Program-made: the position numbers and the translations under genes
Part shown: positions 7,473 to 16,724 of the stretch, in pieces
Layout of the letters: every line of letters begins with the position of its first letter
Numbering within the stretch: position 1 is the first letter of the stretch
Source of the DNA: JAVBUP01 sp031555175
GTDB lineage: Bacteria > Bacillota_I > Bacilli_A > Erysipelotrichales > Coprobacillaceae
Reading direction: 5' to 3'
Assembly: GCA_031555175.1 (NCBI GenBank)
Contig: JAVBUP010000006.1
Location: 1 to 64,000, forward strand
DNA: 64,000 bases
The notes under the pieces: generated by a model
What the model was told of the DNA's origin: nothing
What the model saw: the letters and a program-made list of their open reading frames with translations, nothing else
Database searches by the model: none

Positions 7473-9095
7473 TTATTTCAGCCCATTTGTCAATGAGTAC
7501 AACAAATAGCCCCCAGAAAGATTTTCACATCTAAAACCATTTTGCTTAAGGATTCTACAAGCAATATTCCCTCTAACTCCAACACGACATACAACTTGTA
7601 TTACTTTCGATCTGTCTAACTCATCTAATCTATCCCTTAACTCGTCGACTGGGATTTGAATGCTTCCTGCTATGTGACCAGCACTAAATTCATCATCAGT
7701 CCTAATATCTAAAACAATTTTGTGATCTGCATCTAAATCCTTAGGCATTATATTAGTCACTAACCCATCACGATTATTTCTCGCTATAAATCCAATCATA
7801 TTCTCAGGTGACTTTGCAGATGAATATGGCGGCGCATAACACAGTTCTAAATCAGCCAAATCATAGACGCTAGCCTTTAGCTTAATCGCAGTAGCAATTA
7901 CATCTATTCTTTTCTCTACTCCCGATAGACCAATAGCCTGTGCTCCTAAGATTTTTCCATCATTGCCATAATGTAGTTTTAGGGCCAAAGTTGTAGAATT
8001 TGGATAATAACTTGCATAGTCATTTGGCCAAATAAAGATTGTTTTATGGTCAATTCCTAAAGCATTAAGAATACCTTCGTTATTACCTGTACATGCCGCA
8101 GTATAGTCAAAGACTTTAATCACAGATGATCCAAGACTTCCTCTATACTCTTCACGATAGCCACAAATATTATTGGCTACAATACGTCCCTGTTTATTAG
8201 CTGGTCCAGCCAAAGGAATTGTTGCAGCATTACCATTGATCTCATCCACGACTTCTATTGCATCACCAACTGCATAGATATCTTCAATATTTGTTTGTAA
8301 ATAACTATTTACCTTAATGTGCCCTCTAGCTCCTAACTCAATACCACTGCTGCTTATAAATATAGTATCAGGGACTACACCAATTGCCATTATAACAGCA
8401 TCTGTATCTATTGTATCACCAGATTTTAGTTGTACTGTTAATACATCAGTTTTTTTCTTAATACTAATAATTCCATCGTTTAATACAAGCCTTAATCTAT
8501 TTCTAAGCTCATTATGAACAATTTGAATGATATCTCTATCATAAGGCGGTAATACTTGCGGAGAGGCTTCTACCAAAGTAACTTTTTTTCCTAATTGCAC
8601 AAGATTCTCAGCCATCTCAATGCCTATGAATCCACCACCAACTACTACTACTTGCCTTTTATCCTTAATATATGCTTTTATTCTATCACTATCATTTACA
8701 TTTCTTAAGGTAAAAACTCCTTCATCATTAGTACCATCTATATTAGGAATAAATGGCTTTGCACCAACTGCAATCACTAATTTTTCATAGGATTCTTCAT
8801 AAACATTCCCATTATGATTTATAGTAACTGATTTAGTAGAGGGATCTATTTTTATTACTTCACTATTGACTCTAACATCAACATTGAATCTATTATGGAA
8901 TGATTCAGGTGTTTGTAATAATAGTTCTTCTCTATCATCAATTACATCGCTTATGTAATATGGAAGACCACAATTAGCAAATGAAATATGCTCTCCTTTC
9001 TCAAAAATAATAATCTCTGCCTGTTCATCAAGCCTCCTAAGTCTTGCGGCAGCAGATGCACCACCAGCCACACCACCAATTATTAATATCTTCAA
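7473..9095 (-). CDS. cdr: CoA-disulfide reductase with C-terminal rhodanese domain
   Basis: This FAD-dependent pyridine nucleotide-disulfide oxidoreductase (540 aa) opens with ILIIGGVAGGASAAAR (FAD), has the single redox Cys in FANCGLPYY (about residue 40), a second nucleotide loop VVVVGGGFIGIEMAENL, and the FAD motif DIYAVGDA. A rhodanese domain begins near residue 450 and ends with the active-site Cys in VVCRVGVRGN. Such CoADR-RHD fusions reduce CoA disulfide, polysulfide or persulfide. The start is TTG at 9095, because AAGGAGGAG sits 6 nt upstream; an in-frame ATG at 9134 has no such site. It probably belongs to thiol or oxidative-stress defence. Confidence 0.85.
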   Translation of the reverse strand: MKILIIGGVAGGASAAARLRRLDEQAEIIIFEKGEHISFANCGLPYYISDVIDDREELLLQTPESFHNRFNVDVRVNSEVIKIDPSTKSVTINHNGNVYEESYEKLVIAVGAKPFIPNIDGTNDEGVFTLRNVNDSDRIKAYIKDKRQVVVVGGGFIGIEMAENLVQLGKKVTLVEASPQVLPPYDRDIIQIVHNELRNRLRLVLNDGIISIKKKTDVLTVQLKSGDTIDTDAVIMAIGVVPDTIFISSSGIELGARGHIKVNSYLQTNIEDIYAVGDAIEVVDEINGNAATIPLAGPANKQGRIVANNICGYREEYRGSLGSSVIKVFDYTAACTGNNEGILNALGIDHKTIFIWPNDYASYYPNSTTLALKLHYGNDGKILGAQAIGLSGVEKRIDVIATAIKLKASVYDLADLELCYAPPYSSAKSPENMIGFIARNNRDGLVTNIMPKDLDADHKIVLDIRTDDEFSAGHIAGSIQIPVDELRDRLDELDRSKVIQVVCRVGVRGNIACRILKQNGFRCENLSGGYLLYSLTNGLK

Positions 9096-9177
9096 ATAAA
9101 TCTCCTCCTTGCTTTTACAACAATATTTTAGCATAATTAAATCAATTTATAATAGATATGCTTATCTTTTATCAATG

Positions 9178-9206
9178 CAAAAACGTCTAATCTAGTTAGA
9201 CGTTTT
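9178..9206. terminator. near-perfect palindromic terminator
   Basis: AAAACGTCTAA (9180-9190) and TTAGACGTTTT (9196-9206) pair fully across a 5-nt loop. On the minus strand it ends the surface-protein gene just after its stop and runs into TTTTT. Confidence 0.8.
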
Positions 9207-9212
9207 CGGCAT

Positions 9213-12200
9213 TTACTTACTAATTAATTTAAGCTTATCTTTATTTCTATATATAACATAACCAGTTACAACAATAATTACTAAAAGCAATATTAAGAAA
9301 TAATTATTAACATCTGCAGTATTTACTGGAGCAAATACTTTTGCTTCTCTAAGTAATTGAGCAAACGTCTTACTTCCATTTTTCACAAGTTTTTCATCAA
9401 TTATATACCTTTCATCTTGAGATAAATCATTTCGACTATCACAAGCAGCAATAATTCTTTCATAATTATCTTGCGTTACTTCCTTAATCAATTCACCATC
9501 TATTAAAGTCAAATATTCTAGTATAAACAGGTTCGTATTATTATCAAGCTCACTAGCCTGTAAATATAAATCATCAAAAGTCTGACTATTATAAACAGTT
9601 TTTAATAAATTATTAATTGCCTCTTGGTCATCACCAGATAATTTATCCCATTCATTCTTAATATCTAGAATATGAGCATATATGTCTTTATCTATAGCGA
9701 CAATTAGGTTATCATTACTAAATAAATTATTCTTAATCCATAATTCATTCTCAATACTTCTAGTCAAATCGATTTTCATAGGACTCACTTGAGCAGCCAT
9801 TGAACTAATACCAGTTTTAGCAATGGTTACATTCCTTAGATGCTTAGTACCTGACAGGTTATCAGTTATTTCCATCAGATATGCTCCCAACTGTTGTCCT
9901 ACTAGTACATAATTTCCAGCATTATCAGTAACTGTTTGAGCAGTAATTTTACCTGTACTGATATCTTTTATAGTAATAGTTGCTCCTTGAATTGGCAATC
10001 CATTTGCAATAATTTGCCCACCAAATGTTAAATAACCATTAACAACAACAATATCATTGCCATTTGCTATAGAATTTTTGATCGAAATATTGCCAATCAT
10101 TGAAACAACTTCACCATCTACAACACCTAAGACATTAGCGCTATATATCCCATCTGCTACACCTTCAAAATAGAATGTTCCATTACTATTAGCTATCGTA
10201 GAAGCAACTTCTTTACCATTCTTATCAAGTAAAGTAATTAATGCTTGATCAACAACTTTACCATCTTTTGATTTAACACTTCCCTTAACAACAGTACCAC
10301 CTTTTAGTTCAAAATCAACCTGTGTTACATTAGGTGCAAGTACCGGTGTAATAAGCGACTGTGCCCCAGAACTTCCTAAAATCACTGCTTGATAATCCCC
10401 TGCTGGTAATATAACTTGATATTCACCTAGATTATTCGTTAAAACTTCAAAAGCAATTTCATTGGTTGCCAAATCAATTAATTGAATTTTAGCAGGTAAG
10501 TCAGCTCCTATAACGCTTCCAACAATCTTACAATCCGTTATAGCATTAGTTTTTTGACTAACAACGCCAGCCATCGCTGTAGAAGTTTCTGCAATTCTCG
10601 TAATTATTTCATAATCACTGTTTTGCATTAATCCTGTAAATATTCCGGTACTTGACCATGTTATCCCACCATCAAGCGAATACTCTTGGCCTGCAATTTT
10701 TGTATAAGTAATAGTAGTATCTGTTTTCGATGTGATAACTGTGGAAATTGGTAAACCAACACTAATACTTGAGATTTTTGTCTTTGCATTTGTGGAAACC
10801 GTATTACTTGGCATTGCCAAGTCAGTTTCAGCTATTCTAGTTTTAATGGTGTAATTAGTATCACTATATAACCCGGCGAATGATCCTGTACTTGACCAAT
10901 TAGCGCCATTATCTATGCTGTATTCTTGACCAGTTACTTTAGTATAAGCAATAGTAGTATCTGTTCGAGATGTCACAACAGCTGTAACTGGAGTTCCGGC
11001 ATTCGCTGATGATATCTTTGTCTTTGCATTTGTGGAAACTGTATTACTTGGCATTGCCAAGTCAGTTTCGGCTATTCTAGTTTTAATGGTGTAATTTGTA
11101 TCACTAGTTAATCCAATAAATGATCCCGTACTCGACCAATTAGCACCATTATCTATCGAATACTCTTGGCCAGTTACTGTTGTATAAGTAATTGCAGTAT
11201 CAGTTCTTGATGTCACAACAGCTGTAACTGGAATTCCGGCATTCACTGATGATTTTTTTGTCTTTGCATTTGTCGAAACTGTATTACTTGGCATTGCCAA
11301 GTCAGTTTCGGCTATTCTAGTTTTAATAGTATAATTTGTATCACTAGTTAATCCAATAAATGATCCCGTACTCGACCAATTAGCGCCATTATCTATCGAA
11401 TACTCTTGGCCAGTTACTGTTGTATAAGTAATTGCAGTATCAGTTCTTGATGTCACAACAGCTGTAACTGGAGTTCCAACATTTACAGTACTCTTTTTTG
11501 TTCTTAACGTGGTAGATACACTGTTACTTGGCATTGCTAAATCAGTTTCTGCTATCCTTGTTTTAATGGTGTAATTAGTGTCACTAGTCAATCCTGTAAA
11601 TGTGCCTGTACTTGACCAATTAGCACCATTATCTATTGAATACTCTTGGCCAGCTATTTTCGTGTAAGCAATAGCAGTATCAGTTCTTGATGTCACAACA
11701 GCTGTAACTGGAGTTCCAGCATTCGCTGATGATTTTTTTGTCTTAACATTTGTAGAAACGGCGTTACTTGGTGCATAAGTATCATTTTCAACAATTCTAG
11801 TTTTAATTACATAATCTGTATTACTATTTAATCCTGTAAATGTGCCTGTACTTGACCAACTCAAACCATTATCTATACTATATTCTTGATTTGTAACTTT
11901 AGTATAAGTTATAGCTGTATCTGATCTAGCAGTGACAACAGTTGTAGTTGGCACTAAAGCAGTTGCTGGTTTTGTCTTCGTTAATGTTGCAACCGGGGCG
12001 GATGGTAATAATGCTTCAGATCCAGAAGTTCTAGTTACTACATTATAATTTGTATTATATTCTAAACCACTAAATGTTATTGCTCCTCCATCAGTCGATT
12101 TTACCCACTCTTTCAATAATATTGACATATCACTACTGTAGATCGCATATTCTTGCCCACTAACAGTTGGAGTTACTTTTATCGATATTCCAGATGGATA

Positions 12201-13523
12201 AATATTTGATAGAGATATTGAATCGGGTGCTATTTCCCTATCATCAATCTCTCCCTCACCACTGTTTTCCCCAATATCAAGTTCTTTTGGCTCTATATCA
12301 CTAGCCCCTTGTTTAGTTATTATAATCTTTTTATTATACCATTCCTCAAGAATAGTTATTCCTTTTGAAGTAGCTTCGCTTCCAATTGCAATCGTTTTTG
12401 CAGTAGCATCCTTAATAACATAATTTCCATCTTCATCTATCACTACTTCCCAAATATCAGTTGATCCATCCAACTCAACTGTATATGAATTATTCTTTTC
12501 AAACCCAGAAAGTGTTCCCTTTTCAGTCTCAACTTTTATATCAAGTGTAGCCTTTATAGCCTCAATAGCGTTTGCTAAACTAGTATCAAGAGAAGATATC
12601 CATGTGAGAGTTGTGCTTTCTCCAGCAGCTAATGTTCCAATATCAAAACGCATAAATATATCAACATCAGCTGTTTTCTCAGAACCACTAGTCGTAGTCA
12701 TTGAACCATCTGTGTACAACCCACTAAAAGAAATACTTGACGCATAGCCAGCCACTGCTCTAGGGTCGTTACTAAAGAAAATATATGGTGTTGCATCATA
12801 GACAGATGTACCAAGTTTTTTTGCAAACGCAAAGACACTAACACCATATTCATTCAATTCTTGATGGCCAATTACATTTTTTGTAACAAAATCACCAGTT
12901 ATTGCCTGCCCTTGATCCGGATCAAATCTACGCATATATCGCATATTAGTCATATCTTCTGAAGAAGTATTTTTCAAAGTTACAGTAGTTATAAAGAATT
13001 TACTATCTTCTTGAAATGAAACTATTTGTGTCAACTCTATACCACCTGTTATCGTCGCAGTTGTCATAGCCTTTAATTCTTTTCCAACGCTTTGATCAAC
13101 AGTTGTAGAAGATATAATTCCAGAGTTACCTGTTCCAATTTCAGAACCACTAGCTTTCAATGCTCCACCCCAACCAATTAAATAGCCTTCATCTATTGTA
13201 CCAGGCATAAAGAAATCGCCAGTAGCTTTATTCCAATCCGCTGCTTGACCGGTTAAGTTAGCAACCATTCCTAGTCGTAATCCAGTTTGCGGGTGAAAAA
13301 TAATACTTCCTGTCGTAGGAGGGGTTGATGATGTACCAAAACTACCCACTTTTGAAAGCCCTAATTCAATATAGTTTCCGCCTAAAAAAACATCAGTTCC
13401 TTGAGAAAGTGAGCGCGCTCCAATCTCTCCACTTCCTACCGCATTTGCAAAATATGCCACAAATACACCAAAGTAGATTACTAATAATATAGCATAGAAC
13501 CTTTTGAAAAATTTTAAGTTCAT
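9213..13523 (-). CDS. large repeat-containing surface protein (Fn3-like repeats, C-terminal membrane anchor)
   Basis: This 1436-aa secreted protein has an N-terminal signal segment (FYAILLVIYFGVFVAYFANA). Next comes a 300-residue beta-rich domain beginning GGNYIELGL, then six close tandem repeats of 80 residues (GQEYSIDNGANWSSTG..NYTIKTRIAET type, Fn3/Ig-like) plus a degenerate one. Three carboxypeptidase-regulatory-like beta domains and a helical region follow. It closes with VNTADVNNY, a hydrophobic helix and the basic end YRNKDKLKLISK. This layout mimics a sortase anchor without LPXTG. Start ATG 13523 has GGGGGA upstream; an ATG 18 nt earlier has none. It is probably an adhesin; the ligand is unknown. 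Confidence 0.8.
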   Translation of the reverse strand: MNLKFFKRFYAILLVIYFGVFVAYFANAVGSGEIGARSLSQGTDVFLGGNYIELGLSKVGSFGTSSTPPTTGSIIFHPQTGLRLGMVANLTGQAADWNKATGDFFMPGTIDEGYLIGWGGALKASGSEIGTGNSGIISSTTVDQSVGKELKAMTTATITGGIELTQIVSFQEDSKFFITTVTLKNTSSEDMTNMRYMRRFDPDQGQAITGDFVTKNVIGHQELNEYGVSVFAFAKKLGTSVYDATPYIFFSNDPRAVAGYASSISFSGLYTDGSMTTTSGSEKTADVDIFMRFDIGTLAAGESTTLTWISSLDTSLANAIEAIKATLDIKVETEKGTLSGFEKNNSYTVELDGSTDIWEVVIDEDGNYVIKDATAKTIAIGSEATSKGITILEEWYNKKIIITKQGASDIEPKELDIGENSGEGEIDDREIAPDSISLSNIYPSGISIKVTPTVSGQEYAIYSSDMSILLKEWVKSTDGGAITFSGLEYNTNYNVVTRTSGSEALLPSAPVATLTKTKPATALVPTTTVVTARSDTAITYTKVTNQEYSIDNGLSWSSTGTFTGLNSNTDYVIKTRIVENDTYAPSNAVSTNVKTKKSSANAGTPVTAVVTSRTDTAIAYTKIAGQEYSIDNGANWSSTGTFTGLTSDTNYTIKTRIAETDLAMPSNSVSTTLRTKKSTVNVGTPVTAVVTSRTDTAITYTTVTGQEYSIDNGANWSSTGSFIGLTSDTNYTIKTRIAETDLAMPSNTVSTNAKTKKSSVNAGIPVTAVVTSRTDTAITYTTVTGQEYSIDNGANWSSTGSFIGLTSDTNYTIKTRIAETDLAMPSNTVSTNAKTKISSANAGTPVTAVVTSRTDTTIAYTKVTGQEYSIDNGANWSSTGSFAGLYSDTNYTIKTRIAETDLAMPSNTVSTNAKTKISSISVGLPISTVITSKTDTTITYTKIAGQEYSLDGGITWSSTGIFTGLMQNSDYEIITRIAETSTAMAGVVSQKTNAITDCKIVGSVIGADLPAKIQLIDLATNEIAFEVLTNNLGEYQVILPAGDYQAVILGSSGAQSLITPVLAPNVTQVDFELKGGTVVKGSVKSKDGKVVDQALITLLDKNGKEVASTIANSNGTFYFEGVADGIYSANVLGVVDGEVVSMIGNISIKNSIANGNDIVVVNGYLTFGGQIIANGLPIQGATITIKDISTGKITAQTVTDNAGNYVLVGQQLGAYLMEITDNLSGTKHLRNVTIAKTGISSMAAQVSPMKIDLTRSIENELWIKNNLFSNDNLIVAIDKDIYAHILDIKNEWDKLSGDDQEAINNLLKTVYNSQTFDDLYLQASELDNNTNLFILEYLTLIDGELIKEVTQDNYERIIAACDSRNDLSQDERYIIDEKLVKNGSKTFAQLLREAKVFAPVNTADVNNYFLILLLVIIVVTGYVIYRNKDKLKLISK
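10561..12000. repeat. six tandem 240-bp coding repeats
   Basis: Blocks starting near 10561, 10801, 11041, 11281, 11521 and 11761 have an exact 240-bp period inside the surface-protein gene. Blocks 11041-11220 and 11281-11460 differ at only a few bases, indicating recent duplication or gene conversion; the outer blocks are more diverged. A seventh, degenerate unit seems to lie at about 12001-12210. Copy number may vary between strains. Confidence 0.85.
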
Positions 13524-13664
13524 ATTTATTCCCCCAAACATAACACATTTAAAAAGATAATTATTATAACATAATTATATTACATTATGTATTTGCTCTT
13601 CTTACTATTGTATAAGTAGACATTTAAAATGTAAAAATAACAACTACTACTTCCACTCAATATG

Positions 13665-13689
13665 AAAAGCACTTTGTTACAAGTGCTTT
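13665..13689 (-). terminator. terminator of the esterase gene
   Basis: AAAGCACTT (13666-13674) pairs with AAGTGCTTT (13681-13689) across TGTTAC. It lies about 20 nt after the stop; the T tract on the minus strand is short (TTTTC). Confidence 0.6.
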
Positions 13690-13710
13690 AATATCTAAAT
13701 TATAGTTTTA

Positions 13711-15042
13711 CTACTTTGATTGCTCAGCTAGCCATGACCAGCAATTCAAATTTCCTTCTACATTTGTGTTGTTGAAGAAATAAATCCAAGACCAGTGTCC
13801 AAAGTATTGATGTGGATTTCCATCAAATCCTTTATAGTTACCAGTTGTATCCGCAACATCTTTATAGATCGATTTATGGACATTTGTATGTCCAGCAGCT
13901 ATTAATCTATCAAAAGTAGCTAATGTATGAGGAGCAATCGCAACAGTACCATCATTCTCTGAATGAGTAAACCAAATACCAACTTTATTGTCTACCAATG
14001 CTTTAATTTGGTCATCAGTTATAAATATATCAGTATATGCTTCACAGATAGGATATGCAGCAGCAAAGTATTCTGGATAATGAATAATCATATTTATTGT
14101 CATATACCCACCATTTGAACATCCTCCAATGATTATCTTGCTTGTATCAACATTATCATTTCCAGCAACATATGCTTCAATTAACTCCATCAAATCTTCA
14201 GTGTACATCGATGGTTTCGCACCACTAGTATAAGTACCAGTTCCATCATTCATCCACATTGTTGGAGATTGTGGTGTAATTACATAAGCACCCTTCATAA
14301 TATCTTGGAACTCTTTACCTGCTAATGCAGTAACTTCGTTCCCTAATAAATCTATATAATTGTCATTTCCACCTTCTCCAGCTCCATGAAGCCAGATTAC
14401 TAATGGTCTCTTACCTTCTCCTTGAGTTGGTACATATTCACCATATGCATATTTAGTTCCAGATTTTGCTTCATATTCTTTGATAGCAAATTCATCAGCT
14501 ATAGGTACTACCCTAGCATCTGCACTAGCAACATCAATTTCTGGAGTAACAGTCAAAGCAGTAACTACTTTTCCACCACTCTTGATTTCTCCACCTTCAG
14601 CTAAAGTAACATTTAATTTATAATATGCCACCCAATTATTAGCTCCAGTTGCTAAACTATAAATAAATGGTGACCCAGTATTTGGATCGATAGCCATTTC
14701 AATTGTGACAATCTTCCCAGTCTTAGAGTCAGACTTTTCTCCTTTTTCATCACTTAAATACACAGCAGTAATTGTACGTTCAAATTTCCCTTCACCAACT
14801 TGGTAAGTTGACCAATCCATCGCTTCCTTGACTTCTTCAACGGCAAAGTCTGCAATATCTAAAGAATCTGCATCTACAATATAATCTAATGTGATTATAG
14901 TTTTTGAAACAGCTGGTCCCCAGTCTTCTCCTATAATATATGCCTTTTGTGTACCAGTTAGTGTATCGCTACCCTTTGCCCCACAGGCAGTAACGCTAAA
15001 CAACAGTACAAAAGCACCAAAAAATGTTAAGATTTTTTTCAC
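13711..15042 (-). CDS. lipoprotein alpha/beta-hydrolase (prolyl-oligopeptidase/carbohydrate-esterase type)
   Basis: This 443-aa protein has a lipoprotein signal (lipobox SVTAC at residues 16-20), a beta-sandwich-like N-terminal region to about residue 190, then an alpha/beta-hydrolase. The oxyanion/strand motif is PLVIWLHGAGEGG, the nucleophile elbow is GGCSNGG (Ser about residue 306), an acidic candidate lies in HSENDGTV, and a His lies in HQYFGHWSW. This arrangement is typical of secreted feruloyl- or xylan-esterase-like and PHB-depolymerase-like enzymes. A cre-like site overlaps its promoter and an AraC regulator gene lies directly upstream, pointing to extracellular polysaccharide use. 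The substrate is not deducible. Confidence 0.8.
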   Translation of the reverse strand: MKKILTFFGAFVLLFSVTACGAKGSDTLTGTQKAYIIGEDWGPAVSKTIITLDYIVDADSLDIADFAVEEVKEAMDWSTYQVGEGKFERTITAVYLSDEKGEKSDSKTGKIVTIEMAIDPNTGSPFIYSLATGANNWVAYYKLNVTLAEGGEIKSGGKVVTALTVTPEIDVASADARVVPIADEFAIKEYEAKSGTKYAYGEYVPTQGEGKRPLVIWLHGAGEGGNDNYIDLLGNEVTALAGKEFQDIMKGAYVITPQSPTMWMNDGTGTYTSGAKPSMYTEDLMELIEAYVAGNDNVDTSKIIIGGCSNGGYMTINMIIHYPEYFAAAYPICEAYTDIFITDDQIKALVDNKVGIWFTHSENDGTVAIAPHTLATFDRLIAAGHTNVHKSIYKDVADTTGNYKGFDGNPHQYFGHWSWIYFFNNTNVEGNLNCWSWLAEQSK

Positions 15043-15086
15043 TCTTTTTCCTCCCTTTCATTTCGTGAAATATAACTTCTATATAA

Positions 15087-15104
15087 ATTATACAAGCGCT
15101 TTCA
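15087..15104 (-). promoter_or_regulatory. -10 box overlapped by a cre-like operator before the esterase gene
   Basis: Minus-strand TATAAT occupies 15087-15092. The plus-strand sequence TACAAGCGCTTTCA (15091-15104) carries the AAGCGCTT core of CcpA/LacI-family operators, with two departures from the cre consensus. A protein bound here would block RNA polymerase. Confidence 0.45.
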
Positions 15105-15155
15105 CAATGATACTAGGAAAAATTACGGCTTTCATATAGTCAATTATTACACAAT

Positions 15156-15974
15156 TTAACCATTTAGTTTGCGATATTTGTCACATGTCATATTATACTT
15201 CTTTTTAAACAAATTCTGCATAGATTTGACATTTGGAAATCCAACAGTCTCACTGATTACATTAATTGACTTATCAGTTTCTATCAATAATTCTATTGCA
15301 TATTTTAACTGTACTTCGCGGATATATTGCATAGTTGTCATCCCAACTACATTCTTAAAAATCCTTTCAAAATAGCGATAAGAATAGCTAAAGCGATCAG
15401 CTAAATCTTTAACGGATAAATCCTCATTATAATGAGCTTCAATATACGAAATAACTTTTGTTATTTCTTTTTGAATTATTGATTGCTTGTGCATGTCACC
15501 TTCCGTTACACCATACTCCAATAAGGCTTTTACAAGCTCTAATGTTCTTTGAGCAATATCTATATGCTTATATTTGTATTCGTTATTATCAAGAATTAGA
15601 ATCTTATATAAAATCTCAATAATTATATTTTGAAAAGATTTACTATTACCGAATTTAATATTTTCTATATTCTCAGAAGCAAACGTTAAAGTTTGATAAG
15701 GAATTTGAAAAACGAACCCTTTATATATGCCTTGATCTAATTCACCGGTAACTCCATGTCGCTCTCCAGAATTTAAAATATATATTTCTCCTGGATAAAC
15801 AACTTTATGCTCATATTCTTTAGTAACTACTGCATTACCAATTATAGGCATGATAATTTCTAAACTACGGTGATAATGGTCCTTAGATGGCTCAAAATTA
15901 GGAGTAGTTATAAGAATATCGATTATATTAATAAAATCCTTTCGTGAATATGGTATGCTTTCATATTTTGCCAT
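15156..15974 (-). CDS. AraC-family transcriptional regulator
   Basis: This 272-aa protein has an N-terminal cupin-like sensing domain (about residues 10-110, HRSLEIIMPIIG and GEIYILNSGERHG). Its C-terminal pair of helix-turn-helices is of AraC type: DLSVKDLADRFSYSYRYFERIFK, then the second helix set ending VGFPNVKSMQNLFKKKYNMT. It probably senses a sugar and controls the esterase gene 113 bp downstream on the same strand. ATG 15974 is preferred, with GAAGGAG 8 nt upstream, over an ATG 21 nt earlier that lacks a site. Confidence 0.85.
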   Translation of the reverse strand: MAKYESIPYSRKDFINIIDILITTPNFEPSKDHYHRSLEIIMPIIGNAVVTKEYEHKVVYPGEIYILNSGERHGVTGELDQGIYKGFVFQIPYQTLTFASENIENIKFGNSKSFQNIIIEILYKILILDNNEYKYKHIDIAQRTLELVKALLEYGVTEGDMHKQSIIQKEITKVISYIEAHYNEDLSVKDLADRFSYSYRYFERIFKNVVGMTTMQYIREVQLKYAIELLIETDKSINVISETVGFPNVKSMQNLFKKKYNMTCDKYRKLNG

Positions 15975-16045
15975 AACAATCACTCCTTCGTACACATTTT
16001 AACGCATGATTTTCTAAATAACAATAAAAATGGTTCGTTGTAAAT

Positions 16046-16073
16046 CAAAAAAGTGATTCGTGCTGCGAATCAC
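16046..16073 (-). terminator. terminator of the DUF1538-PII pair
   Basis: GTGATTCG (16053-16060) and CGAATCAC (16066-16073) form a perfect 8-bp stem with a 5-nt loop, followed on the minus strand by TTTTTT. It lies just after the stop of the PII-like gene. Confidence 0.8.
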
Positions 16074-16079
16074 AGCCTT

Positions 16080-16724
16080 TTACATAATACCTATAGTTTT
16101 TGTAACAGGCAGTGCAAAAATAACACCATTACCTGGTTCACAGATATTAAGTGAATTTGCAACATGATTTGATATGGTCTCAACTTTATCGGTTGACGTT
16201 ATTATTAACACAATTTCTTTCTCTGGTTCTATCGGCATCGCAAACAACACTTCAGACTCATGAACCCCTGATCCACGCCCATTCCAAATTGTGGCCCCAC
16301 GAGCACCAGCCTCTTTAGCTAGATCTACTGCTTCCTCACCTTTACCTTTTTCTACAACTATAAATAAAGCATTATGCATGCTTACATCCCCCCTATATAT
16401 ATAACTTTTAACTGAATTTACATCATCTATTCCCAATGTACTTGTGACTGGTATCGAAAAAGCTATTCCATGACCAGGTTCATGGAAATACATTTCTTTT
16501 CCCACTGCTTCCATCGCTTTATTAGTACACTCCTGATTTCCAACCATCCAAACTATCTCCTTGTGGACTTCATCGAGATCTAATAATTCTAATAACTTAT
16601 TTTTTGCTGTTCCTCGCCCAAGATAAATAGTCCCGCCCGTTATACCATATCTCTTTGCCACCTTGAGAACTCTAGATCCCTTTTTATCATCAACTATGCA
16701 ACACATTAATTCATATCTATCCAT
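16080..16724 (-). CDS. tandem two-domain PII-like regulatory protein
   Basis: This 214-aa protein consists of two PII-like (ferredoxin-like trimer-forming) domains in a row. Each carries the pattern G.TGGTIYLGRG or GARGATIWNGRGSG, a hydrophobic strand with KEIV, and the end EPGHGIAFSIPVT or EPGNGVIFALPVT followed by GI. Ordinary PII proteins have one such domain of about 110 residues; the uridylylated T-loop Tyr of GlnB is not evident. The gene overlaps the DUF1538 gene by 8 nt, so the protein probably binds a nucleotide or similar ligand and regulates that membrane protein. The ligand is unknown. Confidence 0.75.
   Translation of the reverse strand: MDRYELMCCIVDDKKGSRVLKVAKRYGITGGTIYLGRGTAKNKLLELLDLDEVHKEIVWMVGNQECTNKAMEAVGKEMYFHEPGHGIAFSIPVTSTLGIDDVNSVKSYIYRGDVSMHNALFIVVEKGKGEEAVDLAKEAGARGATIWNGRGSGVHESEVLFAMPIEPEKEIVLIITSTDKVETISNHVANSLNICEPGNGVIFALPVTKTIGIM

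Noticed and set aside
10561..12000. Regular repeats considered as a CRISPR-like array
   Set aside because: The 240-bp period is a multiple of three, stays in frame inside one long coding sequence, and has no unique spacers.
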